Source of the DNA: Cupriavidus sp. D384
GTDB lineage: Bacteria > Pseudomonadota > Gammaproteobacteria > Burkholderiales > Burkholderiaceae
Reading direction: 5' to 3'
Assembly: GCF_001652915.1 (NCBI RefSeq)
Contig: NZ_BBQI01000030.1
Location: 1 to 64,000 of the forward strand
Length of the DNA stretch: 64,000 nucleotides
Below, piece by piece: positions 26,467 through 35,096 of the stretch. The position numbers were made by a program, and so were the translations under genes. Position 1 is the first letter of the stretch. The number at the start of each line of letters is the position of its first letter. Below the pieces are notes generated by a model, which saw nothing but the letters and a program-made list of their open reading frames with translations, was not told where the DNA came from and did not search any database.

Positions 26467-26532
26467 TAGTTCGGAAATTTCAAGCCCGCAGTCGGTCGCC
26501 GCGCGAGACGCCGGTGGGGCGCCAATGCCACA

Positions 26533-27453
26533 ATGACGGCCCCACCGCCGGACTTCCACGCCATGGCCGCGCCCGCCCCAGATTTCACCCAGACCTTCGA
26601 CCCGCTTCGGCCGCGTCTTCTGGCCATTGCATACCGCATGCTTGGTACCGTGGCAGAGGCCGAGGATGTGGTGCAGGACGCCTGGCTGCGCTGGCACGGC
26701 ACCGATCGCACCGTGATCGACAACCCCGAGGCTTGGCTGGTGTCCGTCACCACACGGCTCGCCATCGACCATCTGCGCGCGGCCAAGCTCCAGCGCGAGC
26801 ACTACGCCGGGATCTGGCTGCCCGAGCCGCTGCTGGGCGAGAGTGCCGATACGCCCGAAGCCATTCACGAACGTGCCGACGATGTGTCGGTGGCGTTCCT
26901 GTTCCTGCTGGAACGCCTGACGCCCGAAGCGCGCGCGGCGTTTCTGCTACGTGAAGTCTTCGATGCCGACTATGCCGAGGTGGCGGCGGTCATCGGCAAG
27001 AGCGAGACGGCCTGCCGCCAGCTGGTAAGCCGTGCCAAGGTCCAGTTGCGCGACGCCCGGCCACGCCAGCCCGCGCGCAAGGACATGCACCTGAACCTGG
27101 TGCGCCGGTTCGCCCAGGCGCTGGAGCAGGGCAGTTTCGATGCGATACGGGGCCTGCTGGCCGACGAGGCCACGCTGATTGGCGATGGTGGCGGCAAGGT
27201 GTCGAGCTTTCCGAAGCCGCTGGTCGGCGGCGGCAAGATCGCGCAGGTCTTTTTCGCGGCCCAGCGGCGCGGCCTGGCGGTGCGCGTGCAGATGGTGGTG
27301 CTCAACGGCCAGTGGGCGCTGCTGCGCTTTGTGGACGGGCAGCTCGAATCGGCCCAGAGCATCGAGACCGATGGCGAGCGCATCGTCGGCATCCACGCAC
27401 AACGCAACCCCGACAAGCTCAAGCGCATTCTGGCCGCCATCGCGCGCGCCTGA
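26533..27453 (+). CDS. sigJ: ECF41 (SigJ-type) RNA polymerase sigma factor
   Basis: A 306-residue ECF sigma factor with an extra C-terminal domain. Region 2 begins FDPLRPRLLAIAYRMLG and includes EDVVQDAWLRW. Region 4 is AAFLLREVFDADYAEVAAVIGKS. The C-terminal SnoaL-like extension carries DGGGK (near residue 218) and NPDKL (near 295), the hallmarks of the ECF41 group, in which the extension replaces a separate anti-sigma factor. The usual ECF41 neighbour, a carboxymuconolactone decarboxylase or oxidoreductase, is missing. The promoter region contains two LexA boxes. An internal ATG at 26563 is an alternative start. Confidence 0.9.
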   Translation: MTAPPPDFHAMAAPAPDFTQTFDPLRPRLLAIAYRMLGTVAEAEDVVQDAWLRWHGTDRTVIDNPEAWLVSVTTRLAIDHLRAAKLQREHYAGIWLPEPLLGESADTPEAIHERADDVSVAFLFLLERLTPEARAAFLLREVFDADYAEVAAVIGKSETACRQLVSRAKVQLRDARPRQPARKDMHLNLVRRFAQALEQGSFDAIRGLLADEATLIGDGGGKVSSFPKPLVGGGKIAQVFFAAQRRGLAVRVQMVVLNGQWALLRFVDGQLESAQSIETDGERIVGIHAQRNPDKLKRILAAIARA

Positions 27454-27495
27454 TTTTCCGTATCCGATTTCCTTTCGATTGCCTGCCCCCGAACC

Positions 27496-28407
27496 ATGCG
27501 CCTGCCCAGCCTGATCGCGCTCCAGATGCTTGAGTGCGCTGCCCGACTTGGCAGCTTCACGCGCGCCGCGGCGGAACTGAACGTCACCGAAAGCGCAATT
27601 TCCCGGCAGATCCAGACACTGGAGGAACGGCTGGGCGTGCGCTTCTTCGAACGGGTGCGCCAGCGCGTGGTGCTGACGCCTGACGGCGACCGCTATGTGC
27701 GTGAAATCCGCGCCGAACTGAAGGCCATCGAACGCGCCACCAAGGACCTGGCGTCGCGCGCGGGCGGCATGGAGGTGCTTGAACTGGCCGTGGTGCCCAC
27801 CTTCGCCACGCAATGGCTGATTCCGCGCCTGGCGGCGTTCCGCGCCGAGCATCCGCGCATCGTCGTCAATATTCACGCGCGGCCCGAGCCGTTCCACTTT
27901 GCCGATTCGCTGTTCGATGCGGCCATCTACTTTGGCGACGACGCCTGGGACGGGCATCCGTCCGCCAAGCTGCTGGAAGAGGGCCCGTCGATCCCGGTGT
28001 GCAGCCCGCAGTTGCTGCAGGGCAAGCCCCTGCGCGAGCGGGAAGACCTGCTGAAACTGCCGCTGCTGCACCTGGCGAGCCGGCCCGACGCCTGGCCGGA
28101 CTGGTTCGGGGGCGATGACGAGGCGATCCGGCGCCATGCCCGTCTGGGGCCGCGCTACGACCTGTTCACAATGGTCACGGGCGCCGCCATCTGCGGACTC
28201 GGCATCGCCGTTCTGCCAGAAATGATGGTGCGCACGGAAATCGAAAGCGGCAGGCTCGCGGCACTGCCGTTTGCCGAAGCGCCGGGCTCTGGCCGCAACG
28301 GCGCCTATTTCCTGACCTACCGGCAGGCCAAACCCGGCGATGGCAGCGTTCGCGACAAGGCAGCCCTGTTTGCGGACTGGCTGCTGCGGCAATGCGAAGG
28401 GACGTAA
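27496..28407 (+). CDS. LysR family regulator, probable HglS regulator
   Basis: A 303-residue LysR-type regulator of the GcvA-like subgroup. The DNA-binding domain is at residues 5-60 (GSFTRAAAELNVTESAISRQIQTLEERLG) and the effector domain includes EGPSIPVCSPQLL. It lies on the same strand just upstream of the HglS gene, and a perfect palindrome at 28454-28478 sits between them. Control of hglS by lysine breakdown products is a reasonable inference. Confidence 0.9.
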   Translation: MRLPSLIALQMLECAARLGSFTRAAAELNVTESAISRQIQTLEERLGVRFFERVRQRVVLTPDGDRYVREIRAELKAIERATKDLASRAGGMEVLELAVVPTFATQWLIPRLAAFRAEHPRIVVNIHARPEPFHFADSLFDAAIYFGDDAWDGHPSAKLLEEGPSIPVCSPQLLQGKPLREREDLLKLPLLHLASRPDAWPDWFGGDDEAIRRHARLGPRYDLFTMVTGAAICGLGIAVLPEMMVRTEIESGRLAALPFAEAPGSGRNGAYFLTYRQAKPGDGSVRDKAALFADWLLRQCEGT

Positions 28408-28453
28408 TACGAAAGGGCGCACGCTGACGCAGCCCGGGGGCAGGTGGGCATCA

Positions 28454-28478
28454 ACTTGATGCGAAAACCGCATCAAGT
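28454..28478. promoter_or_regulatory. Perfect 10 bp palindrome upstream of hglS
   Basis: ACTTGATGCG-AAAAC-CGCATCAAGT is a perfect inverted repeat 86 bp before the hglS start and 46 bp after the lysR stop. No T run follows, so a terminator is less likely than an operator; a folded RNA element is also possible. Confidence 0.5.
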
Positions 28479-28564
28479 CGGCCGGAAAAATCGCTTGTCG
28501 ACCCGAACCCGGCCCACCACACTTGGCGGCTCTTTTCAGTCACTTGAGTCGTCCCCCGAACAAC

Positions 28565-29923
28565 ATGTCTGCCGCCTTCACGTCCCCCAGCCAGATCCGC
28601 GCCCAGTTCTCGCGCGCCATGTCCGATATGTACCGTGCCGAGGTGCCGCAGTACGGCACGCTGATGTCGCTGGTATCGGACGTCAACGCCGAGGTGCTGG
28701 CGAGCGTCGGCGCTGCTGCCGCCGGTGCGGCCGGCCAGGAATCGCGCATCGAGGTGGAGCGCCACGGCGCCATCCGCGTGGGCACGCCGGCCGAACTGGC
28801 TACGATCCGTCGCCTGTTCGCCGTCATGGGCATGTTCCCGGTGGGCTACTACGACCTGTCGGTGGCTGGCGTGCCGGTCCACTCCACGGCCTTCCGGCCC
28901 AGGGACACCGCCGGCCTGGCCGAGAACCCGTTCCGCGTGTTCACGTCGCTGCTGCGCCTTGACCTGATCCAGGACGCCGCGCTGCGCGACGCCGCCGCAT
29001 CGGTGCTGGCTACCCGGTCGATCTTCACGCCGGGCTGCCTGGCAATGATCGAGCGTGCCGAGCAGCAGGGCGGCCTGGCTGCCGAAGACGCCGCCCGCTT
29101 CGTGGCCGAGGCGCTGGAGACGTTCCGCTGGCACGGCAAGTCCACGGTCGATGCCGACCTGTACTGGAAGCTGCGCAAGACGCATCCGCTGATCGCCGAC
29201 ATCGTGTGCTTCCCCGGGCCGCATATCAACCACCTGACGCCGCGCACGCTGGACATCGACATCGTGCAGCAGCAGATGCCCGCGCGTGGCATCCAGCCCA
29301 AGGCCGTGGTGGAGGGCCCGCCCACGCGCCGTTGCCCGATCCTGCTGCGCCAGACCAGCTTCCTGGCCCTGAGCGAACCGGTCACCTTCCGCGATGGCGG
29401 CGAAGCCGGTACCCATACGGCCCGCTTCGGCGAGATCGAGCAGCGCGGCGTGGCGCTGACGCCCAAGGGCCGCCAGCTCTACGACGAACTGCTCAACGAG
29501 GTGCGCAAGGTCATCACCCCGGCCGGTGACGGTTCGAACGCCGATACCTATCGCAAGACGCTGGGCGACGTGTTCCAGGCGTTTCCGGACGATCACCAGT
29601 CGCTGCGCCAGCAAGGCCTGGCGTACTACCGGTATGCGGTTGGCAATGCCGCGGCCGATGGCGGCGATGTCGAGGCACTGATTGCCGCTGGCGCACTGGT
29701 GGCCGAACCGATTACCTACGAAGACTTCCTGCCGGTCAGCGCCGCCGGTATCTTCCAATCGAACCTTGGCGACGAGAACCGCGACGTTCTGCAGGCATCG
29801 CCCAATCGCGCCGCCTTCGAGCAGGCGCTGGGCGCAACGGTCAGCGACGAACTGGCGCTGTACGCGGCCGAGCAGCAGGCGTCGCTGGATGCCGCGCTGA
29901 AGTCGCTGGGACTGGCCGGCTGA
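28565..29923 (+). CDS. hglS: 2-oxoadipate dioxygenase/decarboxylase HglS (DUF1338)
   Basis: A 452-residue VOC-fold metalloenzyme of the DUF1338 (YdcJ/HglS) family. It converts 2-oxoadipate to 2-hydroxyglutarate with O2, the late step of D-lysine and pipecolate catabolism in Pseudomonas. The predicted metal ligands are H67, H223 (in PGPHINHLTPRT) and E290 (RFGEIEQRG), with R71 four residues after H67, matching the spacing of the characterised enzyme as I recall it. The ATG at 28565 is preferred because the sequence before it is unlike the family. No other lysine catabolic genes are adjacent. Confidence 0.9.
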   Translation: MSAAFTSPSQIRAQFSRAMSDMYRAEVPQYGTLMSLVSDVNAEVLASVGAAAAGAAGQESRIEVERHGAIRVGTPAELATIRRLFAVMGMFPVGYYDLSVAGVPVHSTAFRPRDTAGLAENPFRVFTSLLRLDLIQDAALRDAAASVLATRSIFTPGCLAMIERAEQQGGLAAEDAARFVAEALETFRWHGKSTVDADLYWKLRKTHPLIADIVCFPGPHINHLTPRTLDIDIVQQQMPARGIQPKAVVEGPPTRRCPILLRQTSFLALSEPVTFRDGGEAGTHTARFGEIEQRGVALTPKGRQLYDELLNEVRKVITPAGDGSNADTYRKTLGDVFQAFPDDHQSLRQQGLAYYRYAVGNAAADGGDVEALIAAGALVAEPITYEDFLPVSAAGIFQSNLGDENRDVLQASPNRAAFEQALGATVSDELALYAAEQQASLDAALKSLGLAG

Positions 29924-29951
29924 GACCGCAAGCAGCCATCAAAAAGAAAGA

Positions 29952-29982
29952 GGCCCGCACAGGCAAACACCTGCGCGGGCCC
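29952..29982 (-). terminator. Terminator of the minus-strand porin
   Basis: GGCCCGC-A-CAGG pairs with CCTG-C-GCGGGCC around a CAAACA loop. On the minus strand it is followed by TCTTTCTTTTTGA, so it terminates the porin transcript; on the plus strand no T run follows. Confidence 0.8.
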
Positions 29983-30058
29983 ATAGAAAGACGAAGGGAA
30001 AGTCTTCGCCGTGGAGCCTGGACGCTTTACGCGTTCAGATGAAGATCAATCGCGACGA

Positions 30059-31165
30059 TCAGAAGCGGTGGCGCACGCCGATGATGGCGCCGAACTGGCT
30101 CTGGCCGGCACCCACCTGCTCGCTGGTGGCGGTCAGCGTGGTGGCGCTGCCGTTCAGCGACGGACCAAAGCCCGACAGGCCCATTGCCGAACCGTTGCGG
30201 TTCTGTGCGTAGGCGGTGATCGCGTAGAGGTCGGTGCGCTTGGACAGCGCATAGGTGCCCGACAGCACGAAGCTGTACGGATCGGCGTTGCTGTTGCGCA
30301 CGTCGGTGTAGTAGGCGGCGCCGGTCACCGCGATGGCCGGGGTCACCTGGTAGGTGGCGCCCACCCAGTACAGGTTGGTGCGCAGCGAGCTGCTGGCGAA
30401 ATCGCCGTAGTACCAGCGATAGCCGGCAAACGCGCGGCCACGGCCAAAGTTGTAGCTGGCGCCGATGGTGGCGCGGCGCTCGCGGTTGTCGTCGGTGGCG
30501 ATGGTGCTGCCGCGCACTTCGTCATAGACCACGCGGGCCGACACCGGGCCGGCATCGTAGCCACCGGCCACCGACCAGTTGCGGCCGGCCTTGTAGTCGC
30601 CCGGCACTTCGCCGCCGGCGCTGCTGTCATAGCCCGTGCTGTAGAACAGGCCGTAGTAGAACGCGCCGGTCTGGCCCGTGAACTTCAGCGAGTTGTCGGC
30701 GCGGCCCGACATCCACTTGTCGTGCATCAGCACCGAGTAGCGCGTGGCGATGGCCATCGGATCATAGGCCAGCGAGAAATCGTAGAGCACCGTCTGGTGA
30801 CGACCCAGCGACAGCGTGCCGTACTGGTTCTGCAGACCCACGAACGCCTGACGGCCGAACAGGCGGCCGCCCTGGTTCAGGCTGCCGGTGTCCAGGTCAA
30901 AGCCGCTCTCCAGCGTGAAGACCGCCTTCAGGCCACCACCCAGGTCTTCGGCGCCACGCAGGCCCCAGCGCGAGGTCGACAGGTTGCCGGCCGACATGCG
31001 CACCACGTTGTTGCTGCCGCCGGTGGCGGTGTTCGGCGCGTGAGTCAGGAACTCCACGCCGGCGTCCACCACGCCATACAGCGTGATGCTCGATTGGGCC
31101 TGCGCCGCAGCGGGCAGGGCAGGCAGAACGGCCATGGCGGCCAGGCAGGCAAGACGGGTCTTCAT
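30059..31165 (-). CDS. OmpC-type porin
   Basis: A 368-residue Burkholderiales porin. The signal peptide is MKTRLACLAAMAVLPALPAA and the mature protein begins near QSSITLYGVVDAGVEF. SRWGLRGAEDLGGGLKAVF and the last strand ending VRHRF are family signatures. It forms an outer membrane channel. It is more distant from the tandem porins at 14-16 kb than they are from each other. It stands alone, with an inverted repeat in its leader (CAGGCGC-GATGCG-GCGCCTG, 31217-31236) that could structure the 5' end of the mRNA. Confidence 0.95.
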   Translation of the reverse strand: MKTRLACLAAMAVLPALPAAAQAQSSITLYGVVDAGVEFLTHAPNTATGGSNNVVRMSAGNLSTSRWGLRGAEDLGGGLKAVFTLESGFDLDTGSLNQGGRLFGRQAFVGLQNQYGTLSLGRHQTVLYDFSLAYDPMAIATRYSVLMHDKWMSGRADNSLKFTGQTGAFYYGLFYSTGYDSSAGGEVPGDYKAGRNWSVAGGYDAGPVSARVVYDEVRGSTIATDDNRERRATIGASYNFGRGRAFAGYRWYYGDFASSSLRTNLYWVGATYQVTPAIAVTGAAYYTDVRNSNADPYSFVLSGTYALSKRTDLYAITAYAQNRNGSAMGLSGFGPSLNGSATTLTATSEQVGAGQSQFGAIIGVRHRF

Positions 31166-31316
31166 GCTTCGTTATCCTTGTAGTGAGACGCGCGCACGCG
31201 CACCTCCGTAAGGGCTCAGGCGCGATGCGGCGCCTGAAATGTAACGATTGATGTCGAAGCAAAGAAGAGCGAATCGCCTGACAGTTTGTCTTAAGGTGTG
31301 GACAATCAGCGCGGGG

Positions 31317-33413
31317 TCAGCCGGCCACCACTTCCATCAACCCATCCACCACCACAGCACCGTCGGCCCCCAGCATCACCGGATTCAGATCCACCGAGCG
31401 GATCTGGCCGTGTGCCCGGTGCACGAGATTGCCGACCTTTGCGGCGACGTCGCAAAGCGCGGCCACGTTCAGCGGGGCATCGCCGCGTACGCCGTCGAGC
31501 AGCGGCGCCATGCGCAGGCTGCGCACGGCGCGTTCGATGGCGGCCGGGCTGGCAGGGGCCAGCAGCACCGCCGTATCGCGCACGACTTCCACATACTTGC
31601 CGCCGTCGCCCACCAGCAGCACCGCGCCAAAGACCGGGTCCCAGTGGGCCCCCACCATGCATTCGCGCTGGCCGCGCGACATGCGGGCAACGATCACGCC
31701 TTCGCAGGGGGCGTGCATGGTGTCGAGTGTCTGCGTTTGCCTGGTGAAGGCTTCGACAATTGCCTCGCGGCTGTTGCAGTTCAGGGCCACCAGGCCGTGT
31801 TCACTCTTGTGTGGCACGGCCGGGGAACTGGCCTTGATTGCCACCGGGGCGCCGATACGTTGCCAGGCAGCCACGGCCTCTTCTGCGGTCTGGCACAGGT
31901 AGTGTTCGACCACCGGTACCCCGGCTTCGGCCAGCCGCGCCAGGCTGGCGGCCTCGCTGAGCGTGTGCGATGGCGAGGACTCGTCGGTTTGCATGACGGG
32001 GCGCCCGGCACGTGGAACGGCGGGTTCGCCGGCCACGTCGCGCAGTAATTGCTGGTGCGCGGTCAACTGATGGAAGGCGGCCAGTGCGTCGGTTGCGTGG
32101 ACGAAAGTCGGCACGTTGGCCGCGCGGAATTCGCTGACCACCGCGTCCTGCCAGGCTGCCACGGCAATCGGCTTGCCGGCCTGATCCGCAAACCGGGCCG
32201 CATCGCGCGCGAAGCGCGGCACGTCGTAGCCCATGCCGGCAACCGGGATGTCGAGCAGAACCAGGTCGGCCGAAGGATCGGCTCCCACCACGGGCAGCAC
32301 GTCGCCAAACAGGCCGCTGTTGGTCAGCAGGGCGGCCGTGACGTCCACCGGGTTGGCCGTGGCCGCAAAGCCGGGCAGCCGTTCGGCCAGCGCGGCTTGC
32401 GTGGCGGCCGACAGCGGTGCCATCGAAATGCCCAGCGTATCGGCCGTATCGGTCGCCATCACACAGCTGGCGCCCGAGTTGCTGACGATCACCAGCCGGC
32501 GGCCGGCGGGCTGCCAGCCGCGCAGGTAGAGCGGCGCACAGCGTGCCAGTGCGTGGGCGTCTTCGACGCGCCAGATGCCGTGCCGGGCCAGGAAGGCGTC
32601 GACAGCGCGGTCCTCGTTGGCCATGGCGCCCGTATGCGAGGCCGCGGCGCGTGCGCCCGCCTGCGAGCGGCCCGATTTCACCGCCACCACGGGGATGCCG
32701 CGCGCGCGTGCCACGGCGGCCGCTTCGGCCAGCACTGCGGGGTCGGACAGCGTTTCGAGATACAGCAGCAGCAGGCGCACATCGGGATCGTGGGCCACGG
32801 CCAGCGCCAGTTCGCTGACGGTGACATCGGCCTGATTGCCGGTGGCATGCACATGCCGCACGCCAATGCCCTGGTTGCGCAGCAGGCCATAGACCAGCGC
32901 CGCCGTACCACCGCTCTGGCTGACCACGGCCACGGGCCCATCCTGCGGCGGAATCTCGATAAACATCGTCGAGAAACTGGCGATAGTGCCATTGCCAAAG
33001 TTGGCCAGCCCCTGGCTGTTGGGGCCCACGATACGCAGCCCGCCTTCGCGGGCGATGCGCACCATCTCGTCCTGCTGGCGCTTGCCCGCTTCGCCCGCCT
33101 CGCCGAATCCCGAAGCGATCACGATGGCGGCGCCCACTCCCAGCCGCGCGCAATCGGCCACGGCCTGCACGGCGGCGTCGCCGGCGACGACGATGATCGC
33201 CAGTTCGGGCGCTTCGGGCAGTGCCTCGAGCGACGGGTATGCGCGCAGCCCCTGCAACGATTCGCGCTGGGGGTTGACCGGGTAGATGGTGCCGGCGTAG
33301 CCCATCGTCTGCATGTAGTGGATCGGTCTTCCGCCAATCTTGTGGATGTTGTCGGAGGCACCGACGATGGCAACGGAACGGGGCGAGAGCAGGGCGGAGA
33401 GGGTGGAGGACAT
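31317..33413 (-). CDS. ADP-forming acyl-CoA ligase (acetyl-CoA synthetase-like)
   Basis: A 698-residue single-chain NDP-forming acyl-CoA synthetase. An N-terminal CoA-binding Rossmann domain (LLSPRSVAIVGASDN) is followed by flavodoxin-like ligase domains with the phosphohistidine motif ASHTGAMANED near residue 250, and a C-terminal ATP-grasp domain (PHKSEHGLVALN near 535). It makes an acyl-CoA from an acid, CoA and ATP, reversibly. The ATG at 33413 begins the conserved domain; the frame extends to 33641 without family similarity. It is the last gene of the minus-strand catabolic cluster and probably activates its acid substrate. Confidence 0.9.
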   Translation of the reverse strand: MSSTLSALLSPRSVAIVGASDNIHKIGGRPIHYMQTMGYAGTIYPVNPQRESLQGLRAYPSLEALPEAPELAIIVVAGDAAVQAVADCARLGVGAAIVIASGFGEAGEAGKRQQDEMVRIAREGGLRIVGPNSQGLANFGNGTIASFSTMFIEIPPQDGPVAVVSQSGGTAALVYGLLRNQGIGVRHVHATGNQADVTVSELALAVAHDPDVRLLLLYLETLSDPAVLAEAAAVARARGIPVVAVKSGRSQAGARAAASHTGAMANEDRAVDAFLARHGIWRVEDAHALARCAPLYLRGWQPAGRRLVIVSNSGASCVMATDTADTLGISMAPLSAATQAALAERLPGFAATANPVDVTAALLTNSGLFGDVLPVVGADPSADLVLLDIPVAGMGYDVPRFARDAARFADQAGKPIAVAAWQDAVVSEFRAANVPTFVHATDALAAFHQLTAHQQLLRDVAGEPAVPRAGRPVMQTDESSPSHTLSEAASLARLAEAGVPVVEHYLCQTAEEAVAAWQRIGAPVAIKASSPAVPHKSEHGLVALNCNSREAIVEAFTRQTQTLDTMHAPCEGVIVARMSRGQRECMVGAHWDPVFGAVLLVGDGGKYVEVVRDTAVLLAPASPAAIERAVRSLRMAPLLDGVRGDAPLNVAALCDVAAKVGNLVHRAHGQIRSVDLNPVMLGADGAVVVDGLMEVVAG

Positions 33414-33549
33414 TGTTCTGGAAGCCTGTTGGCGTTGTGGGGCGAAAGTAGGCGAAAAAGGGGGCGGAAGTTCGGGCGGTCTCAGAACCGGGCACAGCTG
33501 GGCACGGCTTGAGGCCAGGTCAGGAACAAGGCCGCGTTCAGCGTGCGGC

Positions 33550-33924
33550 TTAACGCCGCGTGAACCGCAGCAGCGGCTGCCCGTCGTGGTGGAACACGCT
33601 GGCAAGTACGCGATTGCCGATGGCGACGCCGGGGTCGGCATGGCCCATTACGCGCGGGCCTTCGTCCAGCGTCGCGATGACCAGCGTGTAGGGCACCAGC
33701 GCCTGGAAGGCTTCGGTGGGTGCGCGGAATACCTCTGTCACGGCGTACACGGTGGCGTGGCCGCTGCCATCGCGCCAGGCCAGTTGCCGGCTGCCGCAGG
33801 CGCGGCAGGCGTGGCGCTGCAAAGGCTGCCACGCGCCACAGGTTTCGCAGGCCTGGTAGCGCACCACGCCGGCGGCGAGGCCCTCGGTAAACGGCGGGGT
33901 GGCGGGAATTAGCGGTTCGCTCAT
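33550..33924 (-). CDS. DUF35 zinc-ribbon/OB-fold protein
   Basis: A 124-residue protein with a rubredoxin-like zinc ribbon (C26, C29, C40, C43 in CETCG and CRACGS) and a C-terminal OB-fold (YTLVIATLDEGPRVMGH). DUF35 proteins bind acyl-CoA or partner thiolase-fold enzymes, as ChsH2 does with the Ltp2 aldolase in steroid side-chain degradation. Its start overlaps the stop of the thiolase-like gene (33921-33924), so a complex of the two products is likely. Confidence 0.9.
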   Translation of the reverse strand: MSEPLIPATPPFTEGLAAGVVRYQACETCGAWQPLQRHACRACGSRQLAWRDGSGHATVYAVTEVFRAPTEAFQALVPYTLVIATLDEGPRVMGHADPGVAIGNRVLASVFHHDGQPLLRFTRR

Positions 33925-35096
33925 GCGGTCTCCAGGATCAGGCTTACGTGCGACGACAGCACGCCGCCATCGGCATGAAACAAGGCGCGATGGCGGCGGC
34001 TCGACAACTGCCGGGCACCGGCCCGTCCGGCCAGCTGGCGGGCGGCTTCGGCCAGATGCATCAGTCCGCCGGCCACGCCGGAATGTCCAAACGCCAGCAG
34101 CCCGCCGTGCGTGTTGAGCGGCAGTGCGCCATCGGTCTCGAATTCGCCAGCGCGCAGGCGGGCCACGGCCTGGCCGCGCGGGGCGATGCCGATTTCCTCC
34201 AGCAGCATGACCAGCGTGATGGTGAACGAGTCGTAGATCGCCAAATAGTCGATATCGGCCAGCGCGCAGCCCGCTTCGGCAAAGGCGCGGCCAGCGGCAT
34301 CGGACGCGCCGCTGCGCATCACGTCGTCCAGTGCGCCAAGGTGCTGGTGCCGATGCGCCTGGCCGGCACCAGCAATGCGTACCGGCGTGTCGTCTCCCGG
34401 CTCGGCGGAAACCACCAGCGCCACGGCGCCGTCCGAAATCGGGCAGCAGTCGGACAGCCGCAGTGGCGACGCGATGGGGCGCGCCTGGCGGGCGGTGTCG
34501 AGCGTCAGCGGATTGCGCAGATGGGCGTCGGGATGCCCGGCGGCGTGGCGCCGCATCAGCACCGCGAAGTCCGACAGCGCATCGGCGTCTAGCCCCACCT
34601 CGTGCAGATAGCGCGAGGCCAGCAGCGCGTAGTAGGCCGGTACCGATGCGCCGTTCGGCACCTCGATCCCGGGCTCGCCCACCTGCGCCAGCGTCTGCAC
34701 CGATTGGTCGCGGCTCTGGCCGCTGAGGCGGTTCTCGCCGGCCACCACCAGCACGTTGCGGCAGCGGCCCGCGCGCACCAGATCATGGGCCAGCATCGCC
34801 ATCAGCCCGCCCGTGGCGCCGCCGCCAGCCATGCCGTGGGCATAGGCCGGCTGCAGCGACGCGAACTCGCAGAAGCGGTCGGCCAGCATCAGGTGCGGCA
34901 GCGTGGTGGCGTAGCCGCACAGCACGCCGTCGACCTCGCCGCGCGCCAGCCCGGCGGCATCCAGCGCCGCGTCGGCGGCCTGGGCCATCAGCGTCAGCGG
35001 CGTGCTGCCGGGCAGGCGGCCAAAGCGGGTATTGCCCACCCCGCGCACGTAGCTGGAATGGTTGCTGGATATCGTCACCGTTTCAGCCGCCGTCAT
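33921..35096 (-). CDS. Thiolase-fold protein lacking the reactive cysteine (Ltp2-like)
   Basis: A 391-residue SCP-x type thiolase homologue. The C-terminal motifs are kept: AIYDSFTI near 287-293, NTHGG at 328-332 and GHSGVAGG at 337-344. At the place of the nucleophilic cysteine, normally within an NACASG-like motif, the sequence is HGMAGGGATGG with alanine 90. Thiolytic chemistry through an acyl-cysteine is therefore unlikely; Ltp2-type aldolases are thiolase-fold enzymes that perform retro-aldol cleavage of acyl-CoA with a DUF35 partner. The ATG at 35096 overlaps the stop of the upstream substrate-binding protein gene. Which substrate is cleaved is unknown. Confidence 0.85.
   Translation of the reverse strand: MTAAETVTISSNHSSYVRGVGNTRFGRLPGSTPLTLMAQAADAALDAAGLARGEVDGVLCGYATTLPHLMLADRFCEFASLQPAYAHGMAGGGATGGLMAMLAHDLVRAGRCRNVLVVAGENRLSGQSRDQSVQTLAQVGEPGIEVPNGASVPAYYALLASRYLHEVGLDADALSDFAVLMRRHAAGHPDAHLRNPLTLDTARQARPIASPLRLSDCCPISDGAVALVVSAEPGDDTPVRIAGAGQAHRHQHLGALDDVMRSGASDAAGRAFAEAGCALADIDYLAIYDSFTITLVMLLEEIGIAPRGQAVARLRAGEFETDGALPLNTHGGLLAFGHSGVAGGLMHLAEAARQLAGRAGARQLSSRRHRALFHADGGVLSSHVSLILETA

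Noticed and set aside
26947-28476. A 509-codon minus-strand frame across the sigma factor and LysR genes
   Set aside because: It crosses two well-supported genes and their intergenic gap and shows no domain.
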